NCBI RefSeq assembly: GCF_050908235.1
Contig: NZ_CP194340.1
Direction: 5' to 3' (one strand)
From: Pseudoramibacter alactolyticus
GTDB lineage: Bacteria; Bacillota; Clostridia; Eubacteriales; Eubacteriaceae
Length of the DNA: 64,000 bases
How positions within the stretch are numbered: position 1 is the first letter of the stretch; the number at the start of each line of letters is the position of its first letter. Below are positions 24,307-34,036 of this stretch, one piece after another. The translations under genes were made by a program, and so were the position numbers. The notes beneath the pieces are model-generated. The model did no database searches. It saw only the letters and a program-made list of their open reading frames with translations, and was not told the DNA's origin.

Positions 24307-25320
24307 ATGTCTGTAAAAGTTGCTATTAATGGTTTTGGTCGAATTGGTCGTTTGGCATTCAGACAGATGTTTGGTGCTGAAGGTTATGAAGTTGTTGCCA
24401 TTAACGACTTGACAAGCCCGAGCATGCTCGCACATCTGCTGAAATATGATTCTGCACAGGGCAGATATGAATTGGCAGATAAAGTTGAAGCAAAAGACTC
24501 TTCGATTGTTGTTGACGGCAAAGAAATTGAAATTTATTCCGAAGCAGATCCGTCCGATCTGCCCTGGGGCAAACTGGATGTCGATGTCGTTCTGGAATGT
24601 ACCGGCTTCTTCACTTCCAAAGATAAAGCATCTGCGCATCTGAAAGCGGGCGCTAAGAAAGTGGTTATTTCTGCACCGGCTGGTAACGATCTGCCGACAA
24701 TTGTCTACAATGTCAATCATGACGTGCTGACACCGGAAGACAAGATTATTTCGGCGGCTTCCTGCACCACTAACTGCTTGGCTCCGATGGCGAAGGCCCT
24801 TAACGATTTAGCTCCGGTTCAGTCCGGGATTATGTGCACCATTCATGCTTATACCGGTGATCAGATGACGCTTGATGGCCCGCACAGAAAAGGAGACCTC
24901 AGAAGAGCGCGTGCTGCGGCTGTCAACATTGTTCCGGCTTCTTCCGGCGCGGCAAAAGCCATCGGTTTGGTTATTCCGGAATTAAACGGCAAATTGATTG
25001 GCGCGGCTCAGCGTATTCCGACACCGGCTGGCTCCACCACGATTTTGACGGCTGTTGTCGATGGCCAGGTGACGGTGGATCAGGTGAATGCAGCGATGAA
25101 AGCAGCAGAAACTGAATCTTTCGGCTACAACACTGACGAAATTGTTTCTTCTGATATCATTGGCATGCGTTATGGTTCGCTCTTTGATGCAACCCAGACC
25201 ATGGTTCTTCCGCTGGAAAATGGCACAACTGAAGTTCAGGTTGTCTCCTGGTACGATAATGAAAACTCATACACCAGCCAGATGGTCAGAACCATTAAAT
25301 ACTTTGCGGAATTAAATTAA
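24307..25320 (+). CDS. gapA: Glyceraldehyde-3-phosphate dehydrogenase, type I
   Basis: Oxidises glyceraldehyde-3-phosphate to 1,3-bisphosphoglycerate with NAD+. It has 337 residues, the Rossmann motif NGFGRIGR (8-15) and the NAD-selecting Asp34 (AINDLTSP). The catalytic Cys153 is in ASCTTNCLAP, followed by HAYTGDQ. AAGGAGG is 6 bp upstream. The next gene, pgk, is separated by a strong hairpin terminator, so gapA is probably expressed above pgk. Confidence 0.97.
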   Translation: MSVKVAINGFGRIGRLAFRQMFGAEGYEVVAINDLTSPSMLAHLLKYDSAQGRYELADKVEAKDSSIVVDGKEIEIYSEADPSDLPWGKLDVDVVLECTGFFTSKDKASAHLKAGAKKVVISAPAGNDLPTIVYNVNHDVLTPEDKIISAASCTTNCLAPMAKALNDLAPVQSGIMCTIHAYTGDQMTLDGPHRKGDLRRARAAAVNIVPASSGAAKAIGLVIPELNGKLIGAAQRIPTPAGSTTILTAVVDGQVTVDQVNAAMKAAETESFGYNTDEIVSSDIIGMRYGSLFDATQTMVLPLENGTTEVQVVSWYDNENSYTSQMVRTIKYFAELN

Positions 25321-25365
25321 GCGGATCGCGTTTTTAAAAAAGAACTGTTGATCAAAAATCTGCCC

Positions 25366-25410
25366 CTCCGGCGGATTTAGCGCCGGGGCCGTGTGAACGG
25401 CCCCTTTTTT
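25366..25410 (+). terminator. Attenuator-like overlapping hairpins between gapA and pgk
   Basis: A perfect 8-bp terminator GGGGCCGT/ACGGCCCC (25385-25392 / 25397-25404), GTGA loop and T6. Just upstream, 25366-25373 can pair over 8 bp with 25381-25388 (one G-U), using up the first half of the terminator stem. The two structures cannot coexist, the layout of an attenuator. No known riboswitch or protein site is recognised. Confidence 0.65.
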
Positions 25411-25427
25411 GAAAGGAAATCAAGTAG

Positions 25428-26615
25428 ATGAAAAAGACCGTTAAAGATATTGCGCTGCAAGGCAAAAAAGTGCTGATGCGCGCAGATTTTAATGTGCCGA
25501 TAAATGATGCGTTGGAAATCACCGACGATACGAGAATTCAGGCTGCTCTGCCAACCATCCAATATATTTTGGATCAGGGCGCGGCTTTGATTTTGATGAG
25601 CCATTTGGGACGACCGAAGAACGAGCCGGATCCGAAGTATTCACTGGCCCCGGTTGCGAAGGCATTGGCTAAAGTATTAAATCGGGATGTGATCTTTAAC
25701 GATGACGGCGAAGTAGTCGGTCAAGTGACAAAAGACGCAGCGGCAGCGTTGCAGTCGGGACAGGTGCTTTTGCTTCAAAACACGCGCTTCCGTCCGGAAG
25801 AAAAGAAAAACGAAGCAGGATTTGCCAAAGAATTGGCCAGCCTTGGCGATGTCTTTGTGGATGATGCATTCGGTTCTTGCCACCGTGCGCACGCTTCGAC
25901 TGCCGGTGTGGCGAATTATTTGCCGGCTGTCTCAGGATTTCTGATTCAAAAAGAACTGGAATTCATTGGCGGCGCGCTGGATGATCCCAAACATCCATTT
26001 GTGGCAATTTTGGGCGGCGCGAAGGTTTCCGACAAAATCGGCGTGATCACCAATTTGCTCCAAAAAGTCGATGCTTTGATTATTGGCGGCGGCATGGCCT
26101 ATACATTTTATAAAGCCCAGGGGTATGAAATCGGGACTTCATTATTAGAGGCCGATAAAGTTGAATTGGCAGCCGGATTATTAAAAGAAGCAAAGGCAAA
26201 GGGTGTGAAGCTCTATTTGCCGGTGGACAACGTGGTCGCGCCGGAATTTGATGCAAAAGCGACTCCGACCGTTGTTCCGTCTAACGCGATACCGAAGGAT
26301 CAGATGGGCATGGATATTGGGCCAAAAACCCGGAAGCTCTATGCCGATGTCATTAAATCCGCCAAGACCGTTATTTGGAACGGACCGATGGGCGTTTTTG
26401 AATTTGATGCTTTTGCCGAGGGGACAAAGGCCGTTGCCCAGGCGATGGCAGATTCTGATGCGACGACCATTATTGGCGGGGGCGATTCTGCTGCGGCGGT
26501 TAAGCAAATGGGCTATGCGGATAAAATTTCGCACATTTCAACAGGCGGCGGTGCCTCGCTTGAATTCATGGAAGGCAAAGTACTTCCGGGCATTGACGTT
26601 TTAGAAGATAAATAA
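25428..26615 (+). CDS. pgk: Phosphoglycerate kinase
   Basis: Transfers phosphate from 1,3-bisphosphoglycerate to ADP, the first ATP-yielding step of lower glycolysis. 395 residues: the N-terminal substrate domain with VLMRADFNVPI and LMSHLGRPK, the DDAFGSCHRAHAS segment, and the C-terminal nucleotide domain with ILGGAKVSDKIGVI, WNGPMGVFE and GGGDSAAAV. The start ATG follows GAAAGGA. It is 25 bp from tpiA. Confidence 0.97.
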   Translation: MKKTVKDIALQGKKVLMRADFNVPINDALEITDDTRIQAALPTIQYILDQGAALILMSHLGRPKNEPDPKYSLAPVAKALAKVLNRDVIFNDDGEVVGQVTKDAAAALQSGQVLLLQNTRFRPEEKKNEAGFAKELASLGDVFVDDAFGSCHRAHASTAGVANYLPAVSGFLIQKELEFIGGALDDPKHPFVAILGGAKVSDKIGVITNLLQKVDALIIGGGMAYTFYKAQGYEIGTSLLEADKVELAAGLLKEAKAKGVKLYLPVDNVVAPEFDAKATPTVVPSNAIPKDQMGMDIGPKTRKLYADVIKSAKTVIWNGPMGVFEFDAFAEGTKAVAQAMADSDATTIIGGGDSAAAVKQMGYADKISHISTGGGASLEFMEGKVLPGIDVLEDK

Positions 26616-26640
26616 ACGTAAAATCTGAGGAGGATGAATC

Positions 26641-27387
26641 ATGTCGAGAAGACCTGTGATTGCCGGCAATTGGAAGATGAATAAAACCATCGGCGAAACA
26701 AAAGAACTTATTGAAACATTGAAGCCGCTGGTGAAGGATGCAACGGCCGAAGTGGTTTTCGCACCGACGTTTGTTAATTTAACAGCGGCGGTTGAAGCGA
26801 CAAAGGGAACCAATATCGGCATTGCCGCTCAAAATATGTTTTATGAGGAAAGCGGCGCTTTTACCGGCGAAGTATCCGGCGAAATGCTCAAAGCGATCGG
26901 TGTGCGATATGTGATTTTAGGGCACAGCGAAAGACGTCAATACTTTGCCGAAACGGATGAAGCCGTCAATAAGAAAACTTTAAAGGCTTTAGCCTTGGGG
27001 CTGACACCGATTGTCTGCTGCGGTGAAACGCTGGAAGAAAGAGAAGCCGACAAGGCGGAAGAAAAAGTGGTCAGTCAGATTAAAGCCGGCCTTGCGGGGA
27101 TCGACGACATCACGAAAGTGATCGTTGCCTATGAACCTATTTGGGCCATCGGGACGGGCAAAACCGCATCGAATGAACAAGCCGACGAAGCCTGTGGCTG
27201 GGTGCGCGCGGCCATTGCCGATATGTATGGCAAAGAAGCGGCTGAAGCCACGCGCGTGCAGTACGGCGGATCCGTCAAACCGGCCAATGTCAAAGAACTG
27301 ATGGCGATGGATAATATCGATGGCGCTTTGGTCGGCGGCGCGAGCTTAACCGCGGATTTTGCAAAAATTGTTAACTATGACGCATAA
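26641..27387 (+). CDS. tpiA: Triosephosphate isomerase
   Basis: Interconverts dihydroxyacetone phosphate and glyceraldehyde-3-phosphate. 248 residues with the substrate Lys in GNWKMNKT, the catalytic His in ILGHSERR, the catalytic Glu in VAYEPIWAIGTGK, and the phosphate-binding YGGSVKP and GALVGGASL loops. GAGGAGG precedes the ATG. A terminator closes the operon here; gpm and eno, which often follow in Firmicutes, are absent. Confidence 0.97.
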   Translation: MSRRPVIAGNWKMNKTIGETKELIETLKPLVKDATAEVVFAPTFVNLTAAVEATKGTNIGIAAQNMFYEESGAFTGEVSGEMLKAIGVRYVILGHSERRQYFAETDEAVNKKTLKALALGLTPIVCCGETLEEREADKAEEKVVSQIKAGLAGIDDITKVIVAYEPIWAIGTGKTASNEQADEACGWVRAAIADMYGKEAAEATRVQYGGSVKPANVKELMAMDNIDGALVGGASLTADFAKIVNYDA

Positions 27388-27400
27388 TGCATAAATACCT

Positions 27401-27430
27401 ATAACGGGAGGGGACTCCCGTTATTTTTAT
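27401..27430 (+). terminator. Terminator of the glycolytic operon
   Basis: A perfect 10-bp ATAACGGGAG/CTCCCGTTAT stem, GGGA loop and TTTTTAT. Confidence 0.9.
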
Positions 27431-27460
27431 GCCCATTTATTAATCGTAAGAGATTAATTC

Positions 27461-27489
27461 TTGAATTGACGGTGTGGATGTGCTAAAAT
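27461..27489 (+). promoter_or_regulatory. Promoter of secG
   Basis: TTGAAT (27461-27466), a 17-bp spacer and TAAAAT (27484-27489). A 7-bp inverted repeat ATTAATC-N6-GATTAAT lies just upstream (27439-27458). Confidence 0.65.
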
Positions 27490-27519
27490 CAAATCATTCT
27501 TCACTGGAGGTGAATCAAG

Positions 27520-27747
27520 TTGACATCTTTTATGATCGCATTGATGATCATTTCAAGTTTTACGCTGATCTTTAGCATTTTACTTTCGCCGGCCAAAACC
27601 GAAGGCCTGGGATCCATCGAAGGCGGCGCCGAAACGCTGTTTGGCAAACGCAAGGCGCGGGGGATTTATGCCGTGCTCGAAAAAGTGACCATCGTTTCAG
27701 CGATTGTTTTTATGGCTTCGGCTTTTATTTATTCCGTTATTGTGTAA
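27520..27747 (+). CDS. secG: Preprotein translocase subunit SecG
   Basis: A small membrane subunit of the SecYEG export channel. 75 residues with two transmembrane helices (about 4-22 and 53-73) around the conserved linker GLGSIEGGAETLFGKRKARG. The start is TTG at 27520, with GGAGG 9 bp upstream. In many Firmicutes secG ends the gap-pgk-tpi-gpm-eno cluster; here it follows tpiA directly with its own promoter, as if gpm and eno had been lost from between. Confidence 0.93.
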   Translation: MTSFMIALMIISSFTLIFSILLSPAKTEGLGSIEGGAETLFGKRKARGIYAVLEKVTIVSAIVFMASAFIYSVIV

Positions 27748-27753
27748 AGTTTT

Positions 27754-27788
27754 TCCGGAGTGTGCGCGCTTCGGATTTTTTATTTTTT
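27754..27788 (+). terminator. Terminator after secG
   Basis: A 7-bp TCCGGAG/CTTCGGA stem (one G-T pair), 8-nt loop and TTTTTTATTTTTT. It separates secG from the methylase gene, which begins about 12 bp later without a visible promoter. Confidence 0.7.
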
Positions 27789-27799
27789 GCGAGCCAGAT

Positions 27800-29767
27800 A
27801 TGCGATCTCAATTAAAAACCAAACAGGCAATCCAAAAATGTTATGAAGATTTGCAGAAAAATGCTTCGAATTTAGAAGCTTTTAATCGGCTTTTAGCGTT
27901 GATGGTCGCGCGCATTTTGGGTGATCGAAAAATATTATCGATTCATGATTTTCGGGCACATTGTCCGACGTTGCCCCAGATAATGGCCGGTTGGAAGCAG
28001 GATGTTCTCGCGGCGGAAGAAGATTGGGGGGCCTCGGCGCTGCAGGGATTGACAAGGCCGCTGCCGAATTCCGGCGGAAGATTATTGCGTGATCCATCGC
28101 TTTGCTTGGCACCGGAGTTTCTGGGCGATTATTATCAGTGGCTGATTCCCAAAACGGAGCGGCAGACCAGAGGCATTTTTTATACGCCAAGCGATTTGGC
28201 GGAGCTGATGGCGAGTCATCTGGCGGACGCTCGGCGCGTTTTGGATCCTGCCTGCGGCGCCGGCAGTTTGTTATCGGCGGTTTACGATTTTCAAATGGCC
28301 CGATGCATGGATGAAAGCCAAAGAGACAGGCATCGCACATTACTTAAAGATGACCTCTGGGGAATGGATATGGATCCGGCGGCAGTCTGGCTGACGCGAT
28401 GCCGGCTGGCGTTAAAATCCAATGAATATGTGTATCCCCGAAATATTCTGACCGGCGATGCCCTTTTTTCAGATAAAATAGCGACAAAACGATTTGATGG
28501 GGTAATTGTCAATCCGCCGTATATGGGGCATCGGCGGATGCCTTTTAAAAGGATGGCCGCTTTGCGCGAACGCTATTCGGCGGTGTACGGCGACAAAGGC
28601 GATTTGGCCTATTGTTTTTTTGCGCTGGCCCATCGCGTTCTCAAACCGAAGGGGTGTGCGGTCTTTTTGACTTCGCGCTATTTTATGGAGGCGCAAAACG
28701 GCGAGCCGCTGCGCCGTTTTTTAATGCAAAGGATGCATGTTGAAACGCTTATCGATTATTATGGCTATCGGCCGATGCGGGGGATCGGCATTGATCCGAT
28801 GATTTCAGTTATGGCCAATCATGTGAAACCGAAAGCGACCGTAAAAATCTTTCGCCGACGCGTGGATGGCTGGCCCAAAAGCGGAAATAAGGCGGTCGAA
28901 GATGAAAAGTATTTTGAACGGTTTTCGCTGCCGCAGGCGGCATTAAACGCGGCGGGATGGCATTTATTGCCGCCGCAAACAAAAACGATTGTCGAGAAAA
29001 TAGAAACGGCCTGCCGGTGTGCGCTGGGCGAAGTGGCCGCGTCTTTTCAGGGAGTGATCACCGGATGCGACGCGGCATTTATCAGTCGCGCGGACACACT
29101 GCCGGTGGACGGCAAACCCTGGCCCTGTACGGCGCCGTGGATTAAAAATCGGCAGGTGGATGCATTCCGGATTGAAAAACCGACAATGGTTTTGATCAAT
29201 ATTACGGATGAAGAAGATTTGATCCGTTATCCGGCCATCAAAGGCAAGCTCGTGCCTTATCGTGATCGGCTCGAGAAACGGCGGGAATGTCGGCTGGGAA
29301 AAATTCCGTGGTATGCGCTGCAATGGCCGAGAAATAAGAAAAATTTCGAATCTCCAAAGATCGTTTTTCCCTATAAGGCAGAAAAAAATCGCTTTGCTTT
29401 GGATAAAAATCGCTTTTATTTTTCAGCGGATGTTTACGGCATTACCAGCGAGGAGATCCCGCTTGCAGCATTAACGGTTTTGCTCAACACACCCATTTAC
29501 GATTTTTATTTTAAAGCCATCGCGAAAAAACTCGGCAACGCGTTGTTCGAATACTATCCCAGCACCTTAATGCGGCTTAAGCTCCCATCGCCGGACAATT
29601 TGATTTTTTGCAAACTAAAAAACCTTTATGATATAATCATGAACGCAGAGAATACTGGAAAATCAGTGAGACTTCGCCAAGCGGATCTTTTATTGGCGAA
29701 GACATTTCATCTGACGACGTCTGAATTAGAAATGATAGAGGACCGTTATGCAGGGCAGTTTTTTTGA
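27800..29767 (+). CDS. Orphan N6-adenine DNA methyltransferase, Eco57I/TaqI-like
   Basis: About 655 residues of a class I SAM-dependent adenine methylase. It has motif X-like GIFYTP (125-130), the SAM-binding motif I DPACGAG (149-155) and the catalytic motif IV NPPY (238-241). A long C-terminal region resembles TaqI-type target-recognition domains (ENRLxx-rich stretch, FEYYPSTLM near the end). No endonuclease domain or restriction gene is adjacent, so it may be solitary. The start ATG 27800 has only a weak box. Its last 20 bp overlap rarA, suggesting coupled translation. It could instead be a BREX/PglX-like or housekeeping methylase. Confidence 0.82.
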   Translation: MRSQLKTKQAIQKCYEDLQKNASNLEAFNRLLALMVARILGDRKILSIHDFRAHCPTLPQIMAGWKQDVLAAEEDWGASALQGLTRPLPNSGGRLLRDPSLCLAPEFLGDYYQWLIPKTERQTRGIFYTPSDLAELMASHLADARRVLDPACGAGSLLSAVYDFQMARCMDESQRDRHRTLLKDDLWGMDMDPAAVWLTRCRLALKSNEYVYPRNILTGDALFSDKIATKRFDGVIVNPPYMGHRRMPFKRMAALRERYSAVYGDKGDLAYCFFALAHRVLKPKGCAVFLTSRYFMEAQNGEPLRRFLMQRMHVETLIDYYGYRPMRGIGIDPMISVMANHVKPKATVKIFRRRVDGWPKSGNKAVEDEKYFERFSLPQAALNAAGWHLLPPQTKTIVEKIETACRCALGEVAASFQGVITGCDAAFISRADTLPVDGKPWPCTAPWIKNRQVDAFRIEKPTMVLINITDEEDLIRYPAIKGKLVPYRDRLEKRRECRLGKIPWYALQWPRNKKNFESPKIVFPYKAEKNRFALDKNRFYFSADVYGITSEEIPLAALTVLLNTPIYDFYFKAIAKKLGNALFEYYPSTLMRLKLPSPDNLIFCKLKNLYDIIMNAENTGKSVRLRQADLLLAKTFHLTTSELEMIEDRYAGQFF

Positions 29768-31097
29768 CAGAACATTTGAAGATAACCAGGCTGCCAACGA
29801 ACCGCTGACGGCCCGGATGCGCCCCGAAACGTTGGCGCATTTTTACGGGCAGGATCAAATTGTGGGAAAGGGTAAATTGTTGACCCGTTTGATCACTGCC
29901 GATAAATTGACTTCTGCCATTTTTTATGGCCCGCCGGGAACCGGCAAAACAACGTTGGCCAAAATCATCGCCAGCCAAACAAAAGCGGCGTTTCATAGCT
30001 TGAATGCGGTGACCTCCGGAAAGAAGGAAATATCGGAGGTGATTGCAGAAGCCAGACAGAACATGGCGTTTTATGGGCGAAAAACGATTTTGTTTATTGA
30101 TGAAGTCCACCGATTCAATAAAGCGCAGCAGGATGCCCTCTTGCCGAGTGTTGAAGATGGGCTTATTATTTTGATTGGGGCCACGACGGAAAATCCGTAC
30201 TTTGAGATCAATGCAGCGTTGATTTCCAGATCGACGATTTTTGAATTCAATCCCCTTTCGGATGCGGCGATTGAGACCATTTTAAAAGATGCGCTGACTG
30301 ATTCTGAAAAGGGCTATGGTCAGATGCGAGTCGAGCTGACTGATGCGGCGAGAAAACATTTGGTGTCTGTGGCCAATGGAGACGTCCGCAAAGCACTCAA
30401 CGCTTTGGAATTGGCGGTTTTAACGGCGGATAAAACACCAGAAGGCAAGATCCTGATAAATCTTGAAGTCGTTCAGGAATGCATTCGGACCAAGGCGCTG
30501 CAGTATGATAAAAACGGGGATAACCATTACGATACGATTTCCGCTTTTATCAAGAGTATCCGGGGCTCAGATCCGGACGCGGCGCTGTTTTGGATGGCTA
30601 AGATGATTGAAGCGGGGGAAGATCCCGGATTTATTGCCAGGCGCATGGTGATTTCCGCTTCAGAAGATATTGGCAATGCGGAACCCATGGCATTGACGTT
30701 GGCCGTTAGTGCAGCCCAGGCTGTTGACATGATTGGTTTGCCGGAAGCCAGAATCAATCTTGCTCAGGCCGTCGCTTATTTGGCGTCCTGCCCGAAAAGC
30801 AATGCCGCCGTTCGGGGGATTCAGGCTGCAACGCAGGCTGTTAAATACGAATCGAATGGGCAGGTTCCGGCTCACCTGCAGGATGCCCACTACACCGGGA
30901 GTCAGGCCATGGGCAGAGGTTTATCTTATTGCTATCCCCATGATTTTCCTAAACATTATGTGTCGCAGCAATATTTGCCAACGGATATTGACGGCAGTAC
31001 TTTTTATCAGCCGACAGAAAATGGTCATGAAAAAGTGATGAAAGCGCGCTTAATGCGATTAAAAGAGATTGACCATTCAGAGGATGAGGAGCATTAA
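29748..31097 (+). CDS. rarA: Replication-associated recombination protein RarA (MgsA)
   Basis: A clamp-loader-like AAA+ ATPase acting at stalled replication forks. 449 residues with Walker A GPPGTGKTT (61-69), Walker B ILFIDEVHRF (about 114-123), sensor 1 GATTENP, and the C-terminal tetramerisation domain with the HYTGSQAMGRG segment. It starts 20 bp inside the 3' end of the DNA methylase gene and ends 3 bp before the M16C peptidase gene. Confidence 0.95.
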   Translation: MQGSFFDRTFEDNQAANEPLTARMRPETLAHFYGQDQIVGKGKLLTRLITADKLTSAIFYGPPGTGKTTLAKIIASQTKAAFHSLNAVTSGKKEISEVIAEARQNMAFYGRKTILFIDEVHRFNKAQQDALLPSVEDGLIILIGATTENPYFEINAALISRSTIFEFNPLSDAAIETILKDALTDSEKGYGQMRVELTDAARKHLVSVANGDVRKALNALELAVLTADKTPEGKILINLEVVQECIRTKALQYDKNGDNHYDTISAFIKSIRGSDPDAALFWMAKMIEAGEDPGFIARRMVISASEDIGNAEPMALTLAVSAAQAVDMIGLPEARINLAQAVAYLASCPKSNAAVRGIQAATQAVKYESNGQVPAHLQDAHYTGSQAMGRGLSYCYPHDFPKHYVSQQYLPTDIDGSTFYQPTENGHEKVMKARLMRLKEIDHSEDEEH

Positions 31098-31100
31098 TCA

Positions 31101-34036
31101 ATGAATAAATTTCAAGAAAAGTTCAAATTAAATCAGACTTATCATGGCTTTACCTTGAAACGGCAAGAATATCTTGACAGTGTTCAGGGGACGGCCTATT
31201 ATTTTGTTTACGGAAAAACACAGACACCATTGTTGTATATTGCGAATGACGATCATAATAAAGTTTTTCACATCGCATTTCGGACACCGTCGAACAACAG
31301 CACCGGCGTGGCCCATATTAATGAGCATACCGTGCTTTGCGGCTCCCGAAAATATCCGCTGAAAGAGCCCTTTGTAGAATTAATCAAAGGGTCGCTAAAC
31401 ACTTTTCTTAATGCGATGACCTATCCGGATAAAACGGTTTATCCGGTGGCCAGCACCAATGACAAAGATTTTATGAATTTGATGGATGTGTATTTGGATG
31501 CTGTCTTTTATCCAAACATTTATCAGAAGGAAGAAATTTTTAAACAGGAAGGCTGGCATTATCATTTAGAAAAACCGGAAGATCCCATCACCTATAATGG
31601 TGTGGTTTATAACGAAATGAAGGGTGTTTATTCCAGCCCGGAAGAAGTGCTTCACAATGAATTGCTCAAGCAATTGTATCCTGACTCGATTTATGGAAAG
31701 GAATCCGGCGGCTATCCGGATAACATTCCGGATTTAGCGTATCCGGATTTTCTGGATTTTCATTCGCGTTTTTATCATCCGTCCAATGCTTTTATATATT
31801 TATATGGCGACGGTGATATGGATGCGCATCTGGCTTATTTAGACGCAGAATATCTATCGCATTTTGAATATAAAGAAATTGACAGTCGTATTCGTCTGCA
31901 AAGACCGCTGACGGCTATGCGCCATGCGACGGCAACTTATCCGTTTTCCGGGGAAAAGGATTTGAAACAGAAAGATTACCTGACGATTGGTTGGGTTCTC
32001 AATGATCTGGGAGATGACTGGCTGGCCTTTGATATTTTGACCAATGTATTGTTGGGAGATAACTCCTACCCACTAAAAAAGGCGTTGCTGGATTTAGATA
32101 TCAGCGATGATATCTCTTACTCTTACACGACTTCGATGGAACAGCCGTATTTCGCGATTTCTTTTAAAAATACCGATCACACCAAAGAAGAATTGATTGG
32201 CGCGACGATCGAAAAGACGTTAACAGACTTGGTCAAGAACGGCATTGACCCGAAAAATCTTGAAGCCGGGATTAATTCGGCAGCTTTTACCATCAAGGAA
32301 CAGGATTTTGGTTCCTATCCCAAGGGGCTGATGTTTGGCCTTGAGCTGATGGATACCTGGCTTTACGGCGGAGATCCGCTGGATCATCTGCGATACGATG
32401 ACGCGCTTGACCGCATTCACCAGATGCAGAAAAACCGCGGGTTTGAAGATCTCATTCAGCGGCTGCTGCTCAATAATCATCATGCGGCGACGGTCAGCAT
32501 TACGCCGGATCCGGAGCTATCGGCCAAAAAGAAACGGCGCTCTCCCAACAATTAGCCGATTATAAAGATCAATTATCCGATAATGAGATTAAGACTTTAG
32601 TGGATCAAACGCAGACGTTGCTCGCCTACCAAAGCAGTCCGGACACAAACGAAGCCTTGGAGACCATTCCCAAGTTGTCTTTGGATGATCTGGGAAAGGC
32701 TGCCAGAGAGATTCCATTCGCCAGAGGGACGATGGACCAACACTTGGTGCTTTGGCATCCGGCAGAAACGGCGGGTATTGTTTATGTCAAGCTGATGTTT
32801 GATGTGCGGACCATTGCGCAAGAAGATTTGCCGGTGTTGGGGCTGCTGAATAAACTACTCTTTAATGTCAATACAAAATCCTACGACGTTGAAACGCTCA
32901 ACCGGGAAATTCAGATTAAAACCGGCGGGATCAGCAGCAGCATAGAGTCTTTTGACCACACCGTCAGGGCCGGGGACTATCGTCCTGTGTTGACGATCTC
33001 CGGAAAAGTGCTGCAGGAACATTTGCCGGATTTGATGGCTTTAATGATTGAGGGGATAACAGCATCGTTATTTGATAACCGCAAAATCATCGGTGACATC
33101 ATTCAAGAACAACATATGGCTGCCGAATCTAAATTTTTGTCGGCGGGCAATACGGTGGCCGTTCAGCGCCTGCAGTCTTATTATTCTCAGTCGGCGGCTC
33201 TTTATCAGAAAGTTGGCGGCGTGGACTTCGGGCGTTATTTGGCAAGGCTCGATAAAGCGTTAGAAGATCAATTTGAAACTTTGGCAGCCGATCTTAATCG
33301 TGTGGCATATCAGGTGTTTAACCGCAATCACATGACGATCTCGATTACCTGTGAGCCGAGCATTCAAAATCGTGTTTATCATCAGGTTAAAACAGCGATG
33401 GATACCTTGCCACAGAAAGCGGTTTCCCTGCATACCTATCGCTTCGATACGGAAGTTTTAAATGAAGGATTTATGACCGCAGCAAAGATTAATTATGTGG
33501 CGAAGGGATTTAACATTAAAAAATTAGGACATTCATATAATGGCGCCTTCTTTGTATTGAAAACCATTATAGGGATGGACTACCTTTGGAATCGCATCCG
33601 CCTTCAGGGCGGTGCCTATGGCGCAGCGTTCGGGATTGCCCGTTCAGGGGAGCTTGCGTTCTCCTCCTACCGGGATCCACAATTGGCCAAATCGCTGGCA
33701 ACTTATAATGGCGCCGGTCAATACATTAGGCGTCTCGATATGACACAGCGTGAATTAGAAAAGTACATTATTGGCGCTATTTCTGCAAAAGATCATCCGG
33801 TATCTCAAGCGATGACATCGCATATGGCAGACAGCATGTATCTCACCGGAATCACGGCGGAAGACCGGCAGCGGGAAAGAGATGAAATTCTCAGTGTCAA
33901 ACTTCAGGATCTAAGAGATTGCGGCGAAATCGTCGATGAAGCGATGCAGCAAAATAATTTATGCGTCGTCGGCAACGAAGAATTAATTAGAAACAATCAA
34001 GAAATATTTAACAATGTCACATATATCTTTGAATAA
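31101..34036 (+). CDS. M16C zinc metallopeptidase, interrupted by a -1 frameshift at A5
   Basis: A presequence-protease-like (PreP/falcilysin type) zinc peptidase, predicted cytosolic. The first frame (31101-32555, 484 residues) contains the inverted zinc motif HINEH (72-76) and the following GSLNTFLNAMTYPDKT block. The second (32600-34036) contains the M16C-associated and C-terminal domains. At 32526-32530 (five A, context C AAA AAG) a -1 shift restores one open frame reading SAKKETALSQQLADYKDQLS, giving about 978 residues, the normal family length. Cause unresolved: assembly error, slippage or mutation. Read as two proteins, neither half should be active. Its 3' end overlaps dacF by 23 bp. 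Confidence 0.75.

Noticed and set aside
27439..27458. ATTAATC-N6-GATTAAT upstream of the secG promoter
   Set aside because: AT-only 7-bp arms are common by chance; noted in the promoter entry but not claimed as an operator.
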